Assembly (NCBI RefSeq): GCF_002572525.1
Contig: NZ_PDBS01000001.1
Location: 2,976,001-3,040,000, forward strand
Reading direction: 5' to 3'
Length of the DNA: 64,000 nt
Source of the DNA: Natrinema sp. CBA1119
GTDB taxonomy: Archaea; Halobacteriota; Halobacteria; Halobacteriales; Natrialbaceae
Every line of letters starts with the position of its first letter. Within the stretch, counting starts at the first letter, position 1. The notes beneath the pieces are model-generated. The model saw nothing but the letters and a program-made list of their open reading frames with translations. It was not told where the DNA came from and made no database searches. Below are positions 24,099 through 31,792 of this stretch, piece by piece. The position numbers and the translations under genes were made by a program.

Positions 24099-25667
24099 TT
24101 ATCCAGGTGTGACTTGACCGGTCTCCGGTGTTCCGTTAACAGTTACACTGTTTGGGCTGTAAACCAGGTTGTTGTCGTTGTCCTCAATCAAAGCTCCATC
24201 AACTTCTAATGTCGACGAACCATTGTTGAGGGCTACCGTTGCTTCCCCGTAGTCAGTCCTGATTTCCGAGTTGTTCAACAGGAGATTTTCTACGGAGCTA
24301 ACTGTTACTTCGGCATCGGTTTCAAAAACCGTGTTTGACGCATCAAGGTCTGCCGCGGAGATCACTTCGATATTACTGTAGTCTGAGGTCAGTAATGCGT
24401 CTACCATGCTGATCGACTCGGCATCCGATTCTACCGTTATCGAGGATTCAGTTTCCAGCGAGGCTTTGTTAGCAGTAACCGAGCCGCCTGTAATCGTGAT
24501 TTCGCCGCTCTTTGAGGAAATAGTTCCCTGACTGATACCAACCGGTCCTGAATCACCGGTAAGCGTTATCTGTTCATCTGTTTCAACGGTGGCTCCAGCG
24601 GCACTGACGGAACCTCCATTGATGTCTATTGATCCATAGTCCGAATTTATATTCGCATTGTCGAGGTTCAGATCTGCTTCCGTGGAAACTTCGATCGAAC
24701 TCTCAGTATCTATCTGTACGTCTTCCGCGTCAACAGAGACAGCTGAAACCTCTACTTCCCCGTATCTCGAGTTCAAAGTACTCCCGGTTAAATCGACTGT
24801 TCCAGAATCTCCCGTTACGGTGATCGCAGAATCTGTTAGTATTTCCGAGTTGGTGGACGTAACGGAATCGGCCTCTAACTCGATCTCCCCGTAGTTAGAT
24901 CTCACCGTGGATTCCTCAAGGTGTATTCCCCCGTCCTCTGCCGAAATAGATATATCGCTGTCGCTTTCGAGTTCTGTTCCATAGACAGTAACCGATTTTG
25001 CTTCGATCTCTACTTCTTGATACCCATAGAAGATGGTTTCACCGGAGCTAACAACCAGGTTCGCCGAATCATCGTCGAATGACCTCAGCTCCGATCTGTC
25101 AAGGACCTCCTCGTTTTCATCGTACACGCTGTTATCGTTGCTGTCGATAAACGCAACGCTGTTCTCCGGTAGGTCTCCGCCTTCGCCCGGCGGTCCACCG
25201 GGTTTGCCCGGACAGTCATAATTTACAGACGCTTCTAACGTCGCTTCGGAAAGGGTAGTGCCATCGGCCTCCGCCTCATGGACAGTGACGGTCAATGTGG
25301 CAGTCCCGCTCCCACCGTTTGGAGGAGCACAAGTAGCTCGGATGGCCTGGTTGCTACCCTGGCTTATTGTAACAGACTCAGATGGCTCCTCTAAGGACAC
25401 TGCATCGGAGTCGATACTGGCTTCGTACGAGACGGTCAGGCTTGAGTCAAAGTTGTTCCTGATCTCCGCCACTCGGACGGCTTTGGTCGGATGGTTGACT
25501 TCAATCCCTGTTTCATGCATGCCAAGAAACGCATTGCCGTCGTCAGCGAGAGAGATGTCGACCGGGCGGTCACCCCCAATAGAGCTGAAGCTGCCGGTGG
25601 GCACAGCAAAAAGACCGACACCAACCACCATTAGGGCAAGTCCGACGTAAAGTAACAGGCGTGCCAT
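24099..25667 (-). CDS. Secreted TasA-like N-domain fused to 43-residue beta-solenoid repeats
   Basis: A 522-aa protein. A hydrophobic signal (4-22) is followed by GSFSSIGGDRPVDISLADDG, which resembles the processed N-terminus of DUF1102 proteins, and a beta domain to about 152. A Gly/Pro linker (153-165) and a region with DSNDNSVYDENEE (possible calcium site) lead to about six tandem repeats of 42-44 residues (215-480), each opening YGEIEL/YGSIDI-like and containing a T-(E/D)-(S/T) ... I-T-V strand. The repeats would stack as a right-handed beta-helix. There is no membrane anchor. It is acidic throughout. Function unknown; adhesin or fibre-tip role is inferred from context. Confidence 0.8.
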   Translation of the reverse strand: MARLLLYVGLALMVVGVGLFAVPTGSFSSIGGDRPVDISLADDGNAFLGMHETGIEVNHPTKAVRVAEIRNNFDSSLTVSYEASIDSDAVSLEEPSESVTISQGSNQAIRATCAPPNGGSGTATLTVTVHEAEADGTTLSEATLEASVNYDCPGKPGGPPGEGGDLPENSVAFIDSNDNSVYDENEEVLDRSELRSFDDDSANLVVSSGETIFYGYQEVEIEAKSVTVYGTELESDSDISISAEDGGIHLEESTVRSNYGEIELEADSVTSTNSEILTDSAITVTGDSGTVDLTGSTLNSRYGEVEVSAVSVDAEDVQIDTESSIEVSTEADLNLDNANINSDYGSIDINGGSVSAAGATVETDEQITLTGDSGPVGISQGTISSKSGEITITGGSVTANKASLETESSITVESDAESISMVDALLTSDYSNIEVISAADLDASNTVFETDAEVTVSSVENLLLNNSEIRTDYGEATVALNNGSSTLEVDGALIEDNDNNLVYSPNSVTVNGTPETGQVTPG

Positions 25668-26024
25668 GGTCTAACCGGAGGATTCTAACCTAGTATTGTT
25701 CTGAAACGGCTTGTACACTTCGAATTTGATTACATTCTCTCAGAGAGACTTAGTACCTCAGAAGGCGTCTTCAGCTGGGTGAGTTTAAAGCCAGTTTCGC
25801 GGTATCCGGTTGTCTTTTTCTCAAAGAACTCGATGAGATACCGCTGTTTCATTTCGTCACCAAGACCTACTACCGGTAGAAACGTTTGAGAGTGGCAGTG
25901 AACGATTCACACAGCGTGAATTGCCTCGGGGTCAAGGCCCAAGGTATTCTCCTATACCGCTTGATAAATCCCGCACAGTCCTGAGCGAATCGTTGATAAC
26001 TACGCGTGTGTACATACCGCTGGG
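25668..26024. other. Gap between beta-solenoid gene and IS6-type element
   Basis: No confident gene. A 40-codon minus-strand frame at 25730-25852 (MKQRYLIEFFEKKTTGYRET...) remains open upstream of its ATG and may be the tail of a lost gene. The segment ends at the IS6-type left terminus, 26025. Confidence 0.3.
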
Positions 26025-26032
26025 GGCACTGT

Positions 26033-26206
26033 CTAGTTCTGTACCTCCTCAATCGGCGTCTTTCCATCGAGAGCTTGATGCGGTCTCTGATGATTGTAGT
26101 ACTGCATGAATTGTTCAAGCCACTCGCGGACGCTCGACCGACTGCCCACCCACGAGTTATGGAAGCGGTCGATACGCATTTTGAGGGTGTGAAACCACTT
26201 TTCGAT
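26033..26206 (-). pseudogene. IS6-type transposase, C-terminal fragment
   Basis: It encodes IEKWFHTLKMRIDRFHNSWV, then VREWLEQFMQYYNHQRPHQA and ends GKTPIEEVQN, the normal end of an IS6-type transposase with the catalytic Glu (IEKWF). It belongs with 27687-28189; the IS4-type element splits them. Confidence 0.8.
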
Positions 26207-27678
26207 CTGTGCCATTTCGAGTACTTAAATCCGATCTCAGCCCGTTAGATTGAGCGAGACGATGACAGAAGCAGTTCATTCTCAGACACAGCGTTCTTCG
26301 CGTCAGACCCGATCCGAGGAGTACAGTCAGTCACCAACGACCGCAAGTAAATTTTACTCGTTGCTCGACGAAGTCGACAGCGAGTTCATCGCCGACCAGT
26401 TCAAGATCGGCAAGTACACTGCCAAGCACGACTTTGAGAATCATCTCAAGATCGGTGTCTTCGAAGGGATTCACCCGTCTGATTCACTCGCTGAACTGGC
26501 CGAGAAGACGGCCACGCATAATCAACTGGAAGAAATGGCTGCGTCGACGTTCTCCCGGCATACGAACGACCGCGACTATCGCGCGGTCGTTCGTGTCCTC
26601 TTTGGGCTACTCCATTCATCGCAGCTGTATCACCAACGTAATGTCCAGCGTAAGCGGTTGGAACGGCTCGATCGAGCAGTCGTCGCTCTCGATGGAACAA
26701 ATCTAGCTCTCACTAGATCAGTTACTATTCCGAGTGAATTTGATGATGACGAAGTCATTGACGAGATCAACCCAGGTAACTGGGGTCTCAAACTCAATCT
26801 TGCTGCACGTGTGGACGGACACGCCAAGCAGCCTCTTGGCGTGTCCGTCACAGCGGGTGAGACACGTGAACCAACCCAGTTCGATCATCTCCAAGACGAC
26901 GTCGAGGTCTTCGCAGACCTCGACTCGCCGATTCACGTGTTCGATCGTGGCTATCTTGATTATGACCGCTTCTGTGCGTTGAAAGAGCGGGAAAAGGACT
27001 TCGTGTGTTTATTGCAATCAGATTCTCGGGTCGATGTCCTGGAGGAAATCCAGGACATCGACATCACTGACGAAGCAGGAACGCGCCACGTACGTGACGA
27101 ACTGATTGAACTCGCCGAGACCGGCGAAACGTTTCGACGGATCCTGTTTGAGGACGTGGACGGAGAGGAGATAGCGTATCTAACAACGCTATCTTCTGCA
27201 AATTACGATCCCATAGATGTGATGAATATCTACACACTTCGGACATTGATCGAGATTCTGTTCCGAGAGTTGAAGCAGTATACGAACATCGAGAATTTCC
27301 ACTCACAATCGGTGAACGGTGTGTTGTTCGAGCTGTTCTGTACATTGATTGGTTACGTCCTGATCGAATGGTTCCGGCACTGCCACCCCCTTCGGGGTGG
27401 CGTGCCGGAAGCGATCCGTCTCATCCGTACACGCTGGAATCAGTCGCTTCCCGTGTACGGGTGACTCACTCAAGACTCCATGAGAGCGCCGCCGCAGGAG
27501 CGGCGGCACTCTCCAGAGGGGGAGAGTCACGCATAATTGGAACTGAATCTAGAGAATTACGGCTGGTTGAGTACATTTGCAGCAGGTTCCTTCAGCATTG
27601 ACCGCTTCGTGATCTGATGAATCACAGCCTCTCGTGTCGTCGATCGCTCAGTAGTCTTATCAAGTCGAAACAGGACAG
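26207..27678 (+). mobile_element. IS4-type ISH element, complete, with 8-bp target duplication
   Basis: A 1472-bp element. The left end is CTGTGCCATTTCGAGTAC; the right end read inwards is CTGTCCTGTTTCGACTTG (12 of the first 16 bases agree). TTTTCGAT flanks it on both sides (26199-26206 and 27679-27686), the duplicated target, inside the IS6-type transposase gene. Confidence 0.88.
26262..27464 (+). CDS. DDE transposase of the IS4-type element
   Basis: A 400-aa transposase; ATG 26262 is preferred over a TTG four codons earlier. Core landmarks are VVALDGTNLALT (first Asp), SPIHVFDRGYLDYDRF (second Asp) and the Y-(2)-R-(3)-E-(6)-K/Q signature in YTLRTLIEILFRELKQY (Glu). An N-terminal region (about 30-110) is helical with DFENHLKIGVFEGI. 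It looks intact and has exact target duplications, so recent transposition is likely. Different group from the ISH8-like transposase at 4942. Confidence 0.87.
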   Translation: MTEAVHSQTQRSSRQTRSEEYSQSPTTASKFYSLLDEVDSEFIADQFKIGKYTAKHDFENHLKIGVFEGIHPSDSLAELAEKTATHNQLEEMAASTFSRHTNDRDYRAVVRVLFGLLHSSQLYHQRNVQRKRLERLDRAVVALDGTNLALTRSVTIPSEFDDDEVIDEINPGNWGLKLNLAARVDGHAKQPLGVSVTAGETREPTQFDHLQDDVEVFADLDSPIHVFDRGYLDYDRFCALKEREKDFVCLLQSDSRVDVLEEIQDIDITDEAGTRHVRDELIELAETGETFRRILFEDVDGEEIAYLTTLSSANYDPIDVMNIYTLRTLIEILFRELKQYTNIENFHSQSVNGVLFELFCTLIGYVLIEWFRHCHPLRGGVPEAIRLIRTRWNQSLPVYG

Positions 27679-27686
27679 TTTTCGAT

Positions 27687-28189
27687 GAGGTTTCGGTCGG
27701 TATAGTTGACCTGACCGCTCAATCCTAATCGAGCAAGGGCAGTCCGGTAGCCGAATTGTCAACGAGAAACTCAGCATCCGAGAGATCGTGTTTCTCGGTG
27801 AGTCGATGGAGAAACGCAGCCGCCGGATCGGTGCCCTGCCGCCCAAATAACGCAACATCGAGAATCAACTTTGTCTCGGTGTCTATTGCAGCGTATAACC
27901 AAGACCATTCGCCGTTAATCTTGACAGCGGTTTCGTCAACGGCGACCCGCTTCGGCTGCGCCTCAGGCGGGTCGCGTCCGCTGTCAGATAGCCGATGAAC
28001 CCAGTTCCAAATCGCTCCGTAAGAGCGTTGAACGCCTAATTCAGCGAGAATCGTTGTTGTCTCTCGAAGCAAACAACCGGTCTGATGGAGGCGGACGGCG
28101 AACGCCCTGACGGGCGTCGCCGTCCGCTCATTCTCCCAAGATTCTTCAAAATCCGGTTCATAGCTCTCGCTGAGCAGGTCTGCGAGCAT
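27687..28189 (-). pseudogene. IS6-type transposase, N-terminal fragment with frameshift
   Basis: It starts MLADLLSESYEPDFEESWEN, carries the HTH and RVAVDETAVKINGEWSWLYA (first Asp), then LSDAEFLVDN (second Asp). At about 27755 one base is missing: the annotated frame ends TGLPLLD, but the +1 frame continues QFGYRTALARLGLSGQVNYT and DRNLIEK, and then meets the IS4-type insertion. So this transposase was broken twice. Confidence 0.8.
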
Positions 28190-28262
28190 CTGACCAATTC
28201 ACTCAACGACCTGCTCACTTCTCAAATTGCCTCAACTAGACAGTGCCCGTTGTTCCAAACTA

Positions 28263-28342
28263 TAGTAGCCACTGAAAGTCAATTCATATCTGATTGCGTG
28301 ACGGCGTTTCGATCAGTGTGTGAATTGTTTCAGTGGCTACTA
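28263..28342. repeat. 80-bp palindromic MITE
   Basis: Both ends carry the same inverted repeat: TAGTAGCCACTGAAAGTCAA at the left and TTG-TTTCAGTGGCTACTA at the right, joined by about 35 bases. It codes for nothing. This is the form of a small non-autonomous element mobilised by an IS located elsewhere. Confidence 0.7.
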
Positions 28343-28381
28343 GAGGAGGAGATAACTGCCTCCGTTCGATTCAGGGCCACA

Positions 28382-28939
28382 CTAGTCCGTTTCGAGAACG
28401 GTGTCGAACAGGTACGTGAGACTCGTCACGGTCTGCGGATCGTGGGCCGTGGGATCGATGAAGTAGAACGCGGTGGCACCTGTGCGCTCGATGCGAGCGG
28501 TGAGGATGTGGAGAAATCTAAACACCCGCTCGAAGTCGCTGGCGTGGATCAACGACGTGACCGAATCGAACCAGAGCTCCACCGGAGCGTCGTGATCGCG
28601 CCGTGAGAGTAATTCACTGATCTCGATTCCGAGACCAGTCAAGTCGCTCCGATTGACCGCACTCAGCTGTCCGGTATGCCTCTCAGTCACGTCAGGATGT
28701 ACCGGTGAACCGTGATTCATCTCACTGACTGAAATTATATCTATCCTCGAGGAGCAGGAGTCGCTGGTCTGTCGGCAATCGAGAATCGTCGATGGCGGAT
28801 GACGAGTCGAAATGACCACTTTCGGCGCGGCTCGGTCGGACGGTCGCACGCGCTCGAGATACAAGGGGATCTCCCCCTCGTCCGGCAGTGGGCCAAGCAG
28901 TAATCGATTCGATCCCCGCTCCGAAGTACCCCCATCCAT
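28382..28939 (-). CDS. Short DUF7504-family protein
   Basis: A 185-aa protein of the same family as 15519-16391: SNRLLLGPLPDEGEIPLYLE, then RSDLTGLGIEISELLSRRDH, WFDSVTSLIHASDFERVFRF, LHILTARIERTGATAFYFID and LTYLFDTVLETD. The order D-L-x-x-L-G-I, D-S-(V/L)-T-(x)-L and F-R-F-L-H-(I/V)-L matches. It lacks the long acidic N-terminus of its neighbour and has no P-loop. It stands alone between a MITE and a tnpB element. Confidence 0.7.
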   Translation of the reverse strand: MDGGTSERGSNRLLLGPLPDEGEIPLYLERVRPSDRAAPKVVISTRHPPSTILDCRQTSDSCSSRIDIISVSEMNHGSPVHPDVTERHTGQLSAVNRSDLTGLGIEISELLSRRDHDAPVELWFDSVTSLIHASDFERVFRFLHILTARIERTGATAFYFIDPTAHDPQTVTSLTYLFDTVLETD

Positions 28940-29078
28940 ATCGTATTCGCTACTATGGTATTGTGGTTGATAAGTACGTGCAAAAGGGCAAGCGAGGGAG
29001 TTGGTAAGAATTTAAGGATAATAGAAATAGTAGCAACAGTTATCGAAAATATCTCTATAAAAAATAGCAGTGCGAGTA

Positions 29079-30533
29079 CCACGGGCCACCGTGCCCGTGG
29101 GTGAAGCACGTCAAACACAACAGTTAACAAGTATCAAACCATACTGGAATATAGTGCAGTCGTCTGAACTCACCCACACTTTGTCGTTCGGACTAGACAT
29201 CCAGACAGGGAGTGGCGACGACTTGCAAACCGGCTGTCTCGAAGCCCGACGCATCCGCAACGAAGCCAACCGTCTCGACCGACATGGCTGGGATTGGGGC
29301 GACATTAAATCAACCGTTGTTGACAACGCCAACCACGTCAAAAACACCAGCCAACTCATCGTTGGCAAAGCACTCAGTGAAATTGAAACCTATCACGACA
29401 ACAAAGATGACGGGTGGGGCCGACCCTATCCATACATTGACGAGTCGTACCCGGTGGTGATGAACCACGAGGAAGGCTACCGCCTATTCTTCGAAGACGA
29501 CGGTACGGTTCGATTCCGTGTCACTGCCACGAGAGGAACGCACGTCAAAGGCGAACTCTGTGGCAGCCCTGACCATTTCGATCGTCTACGGACTGCCTTC
29601 AACGACGAGGAGTGGCGGGTTGGTACCGCTGAAGTCGTTCACAAACACAGTGAGTGGCGACTCCACGTCACCGTCACGCACGAGAATCATCAAGTCGCCA
29701 GCAAGGTCGATGCAGACACGATTATCGGCGTGGATGTAAACGAGGACTGCATCGCTCTCATTGCGATGAGTCGGAGCAGTTCGGTGAAAGACTCCGTGGT
29801 GTTTGAGTATCCATCAGTCAAAGAACAACGCCACGAGTTCTTCACCAAGCGCAAGCGGATGCAGAAAGCCAAGCAGACCGCATTTGAGACAGTCGTACAG
29901 ACTGAAGAACGCGACTACGTTCACGACTGCCTGCACAAAGTATCGCGGAAAGTAGTCGAATGGGTCTCGCAGTTTTCGAACCCGCTTATTGTCTTTGAAA
30001 ACCTCAAAGACATGCGAGACTCCATTGACTACGGAACGCGGATGAACCGTCGCCTACACTCGCTGCCATTTGCAGCACTCCAAGAGATGGTCTCCTACAA
30101 GGCTGCGTGGGATGGGATTCCCAGCGATGAGGTTGACCCTGAATACACGAGTCAGCGATGCCCGAGAACGGAGTGCCAGCATACGGTACGAGCGAATCGC
30201 CATAAGAAGCGATTCAAGTGCCGTCAGTGTGAGTTCCAAGACCATTCTGATAGGAAGGCGGCGGTGTGCGTCGTGCAGAATTGGTTTGACGAACAGAATG
30301 AGAATGTGCCGTCTCTCGAAACCCTTCCACGAGTGAAGAAGGTGAGATGGGCGGCATCGGGGGCTGGTGGAGGCCCCGGCTCTCACGGACTCATTTTGAG
30401 TTCGGGTGTTGACCGACACGGAACGTCGGCGCAACCAGAGATGGAAGCGCGAGAGGAATTAAAATCCGTTGCCTCAGCAGTGCCAGAGTAAACACGGACG
30501 CCCCGCGCCACCGTGCGCGGGGTACTTCACACG
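29079..30533 (+). mobile_element. IS200/IS605-type element with tnpB only
   Basis: The left hairpin is CCACGGGC-CACC-GTGCCCGTGG (29079-29100), the right hairpin CCCCGCGCCACCGTGCGCGG at about 30501-30522; both ends share the GCCACCGTGC core. The tnpB gene fills the interior and there is no tnpA. The element ends where a truncated gene tail (30534-30626) resumes. Confidence 0.65.
29154..30491 (+). CDS. tnpB: TnpB RNA-guided nuclease with full RuvC triad
   Basis: A 445-aa TnpB. The frame opens at 29070, inside the terminal hairpin; I prefer the GTG at 29154 just before LTHTLSFGLDIQTG. The wedge and REC helices occupy about 1-180. RuvC-I Asp194 is in GVDVNEDCIAL, RuvC-II Glu282 in IVFENLKDM, RuvC-III Asp366 in QDHSDRKAA. 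The zinc finger is CPRTECQH ... FKCRQCE, with an unusual first pair (CxxxxC). The tail after residue 380 is long and low in structure. All three catalytic acids are present, so it could be an active nuclease if its omegaRNA is made. Confidence 0.85.
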   Translation: MQSSELTHTLSFGLDIQTGSGDDLQTGCLEARRIRNEANRLDRHGWDWGDIKSTVVDNANHVKNTSQLIVGKALSEIETYHDNKDDGWGRPYPYIDESYPVVMNHEEGYRLFFEDDGTVRFRVTATRGTHVKGELCGSPDHFDRLRTAFNDEEWRVGTAEVVHKHSEWRLHVTVTHENHQVASKVDADTIIGVDVNEDCIALIAMSRSSSVKDSVVFEYPSVKEQRHEFFTKRKRMQKAKQTAFETVVQTEERDYVHDCLHKVSRKVVEWVSQFSNPLIVFENLKDMRDSIDYGTRMNRRLHSLPFAALQEMVSYKAAWDGIPSDEVDPEYTSQRCPRTECQHTVRANRHKKRFKCRQCEFQDHSDRKAAVCVVQNWFDEQNENVPSLETLPRVKKVRWAASGAGGGPGSHGLILSSGVDRHGTSAQPEMEAREELKSVASAVPE

Positions 30534-30626
30534 CTCTTCGAGGAAAGTCTTAGTGTCCCTCGCCTCGAAGAGTGGGTAACGCGGCTCGACGTTGAAACCG
30601 AATATGAGCGACTCAAACGCGCGTGA
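30534..30626 (+). pseudogene. C-terminal tail of a gene cut by the tnpB element
   Basis: The open frame reads LFEESLSVPRLEEWVTRLDV then ETEYERLKRA and a stop at 30626. It overlaps the start of the next gene by 23 bases, the spacing of a coupled operon. The front of the gene is gone. Its family cannot be told from this tail. Confidence 0.4.
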
Positions 30627-30870
30627 GCACCTCGACGCGAAGCACGAACGGAACCGTGAGCAACGCATTGAAGGCATCAAGCGCTGGGTCAAATACATCG
30701 AATCCGAGCCGCCAGAAACGTGGGGGCCACAACAGAACGCGGTCGTCAATGACCAACTCGATGCGGCCAAAAGCGTACGGACTTCGGCTGCCCACCAGCA
30801 GCACGTGAAAGACGTAGCGGCGGAGATAATCGAAGTACGCGACGGGTCCAACGACAACGATTCGAATTGA
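30604..30870 (+). CDS. Small charged helical protein, unknown
   Basis: An 88-aa protein starting at ATG 30604 (MSDSNAREHLDAKHERNREQ). It is highly charged, with two predicted helices (IEGIKRWVKYIESEPPETWG and AVVNDQLDAAKSVRTSAAHQ) and an Asn/Asp tail. No membrane or zinc motif. Its start lies within the end of a truncated upstream gene, so it was once the second gene of an operon. It is followed at once by a tnpB-type right end. No family known to me. Confidence 0.55.
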   Translation: MSDSNAREHLDAKHERNREQRIEGIKRWVKYIESEPPETWGPQQNAVVNDQLDAAKSVRTSAAHQQHVKDVAAEIIEVRDGSNDNDSN

Positions 30871-30922
30871 CGTTCTCCCACCCTCAACACGCCGAAGGCG
30901 TGTAGGATGGGGTAGTTGACAC
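30871..30922 (+). repeat. Orphan TnpB-element right end
   Basis: The sequence CCCACCCTCAACACGCCGAA then GGCGTGTAGGATGGGGTAGT and TGACAC contains the hairpin ACACGCC-GAA-GGCGTGT. The GGATGGGGTAGTTGAC end is like GGGTAGGGTAGTTCAC at 15378. It marks the end of the nitronate monooxygenase remnant. Confidence 0.55.
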
Positions 30923-30925
30923 GGG

Positions 30926-31250
30926 GATGAGTGATAGGTAGCCTTGCGTGGCGATGGTGTCGACCCTGGCTTCGAGAGTCACCTCGAGATACTCGTCCCT
31001 CTCACCCATCATCGTCGCATCGTCGTCCACGAGAGTGACCGCGGATGGCCGGTCAATCAGCGCACGCGTTTCGTGACCCACGCCCCGTCTGCGTTTCCTC
31101 GAGGTCGCGCCACGTGACCGCGAGGTGGCCGAGGCCGCCGGCGTTCGAGACGGCTGCCGCGAGTTGGGGGGTCGTCGCGCTGCCGATCGGTGCCTGCACG
31201 ATCGGGTACTCGATCCCAAACAGAACATACAGCGGTCTCGTCAGCGTCAT
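30926..31250 (-). pseudogene. Nitronate monooxygenase remnant
   Basis: The start MTLTRPLYVLFGIEYPIVQA then PIGSATTPQLAAAVSNAGGL and GHLAVTWRDLEETQ is a textbook nitronate monooxygenase (2-nitropropane dioxygenase family, FMN-dependent) N-terminus. After about 31085 the frame is lost. In another frame further on (about 31025-30945) TLVDDDATMMGERDEYLEVT and LEARVDTIA look like a further piece of the gene (less certain). About 250 codons are missing at the end, where a tnpB scar begins. It lies just beyond moaC, so the gene was disrupted at the edge of the core genome. Confidence 0.65.
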
Positions 31251-31270
31251 CTCGGCAGTCACCTCCCCAC

Positions 31271-31792
31271 TTACGCTCGCTCCTTCTCCTTCGCGAGCAC
31301 GCGCACGTTCTCGATACCCGTATCGGGGTACTGTCCGTCCGCGTCCTTCTCGACGGCCTTGACCATGTCCCAGACGACGTTGAGGCCGGTCGTGACGCCC
31401 TCGAGGGCCTCCATCTCGCAGCCCGTCTTGCCGGTGGTCTCGACGGCAACCCGGAGTTCGATTCGATCCTCACTGAGCGAGAAGTCGGTGTCGACGTTCG
31501 TGATCGGAATCTGGTGACACATCGGGATCGTCTCCCACGTGTGTTTGACGGCCTGGATCGCGCCGACGCGGGCGGTCGCGAGGACGTCCCCCTTACCGAT
31601 TCCGTCCGCTCGGATGGCCTCGACCGTCGACGGCTGCAGGCGGATCTCGCCGACGGCGACCGCGCGTCGCTCGCTGTCGGGTTTGTCGCCGACGTCGACC
31701 ATCTGCACGTCGCCCTCGTCGGTCGTGTGCGTGAGGTCGTCGGCGTCCGCGGCTCCCTCCGGTGTCGCCCGTTCGTCGGGGGTCTCACTCAT
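31271..31792 (-). CDS. moaC: Cyclic pyranopterin monophosphate synthase MoaC
   Basis: A 173-aa enzyme of molybdenum-cofactor synthesis that makes cyclic pyranopterin monophosphate from the MoaA product. After an acidic N-terminal extension (1-30) come MVDVGDKPDSERRAVAVGEI, IPMCHQIPI and GKTGCEMEALEGVTTGLNVV, the MoaC landmarks, and the C-terminal VRVLAKEKERA. The start at ATG 31792 overlaps the end of the upstream nnr gene by 8 bases, which suggests translational coupling. A frame extension of three codons exists. Confidence 0.95.
   Translation of the reverse strand: MSETPDERATPEGAADADDLTHTTDEGDVQMVDVGDKPDSERRAVAVGEIRLQPSTVEAIRADGIGKGDVLATARVGAIQAVKHTWETIPMCHQIPITNVDTDFSLSEDRIELRVAVETTGKTGCEMEALEGVTTGLNVVWDMVKAVEKDADGQYPDTGIENVRVLAKEKERA

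Larger units (their letters stand above)
26025..28247 (-). mobile_element. IS6-type element interrupted by an IS4-type element
   Basis: Terminal inverted repeats GGCACTGTCTAGTT at 26025 and AACTAGACAGTGCC ending at 28247 bound it. Without the nested IS (26207-27678 plus one 8-bp target copy) it would be about 740 bp, the normal size of haloarchaeal IS6 elements. No target duplication is visible at its outer ends. Confidence 0.8.

Noticed and set aside
25730-25852. 40-codon frame MKQRYLIEFFEKKTTGYRET.
   Set aside because: Composition is plausible but the frame stays open upstream of the ATG and shows no start signal or family; could be a gene tail, so left as a note.
15519-28939. Walker A motif in the DUF7504 proteins that would make them KaiC-type ATPases.
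   Set aside because: Neither protein has a G-x(4)-G-K-(S/T) sequence; only the fold-level similarity is claimed.
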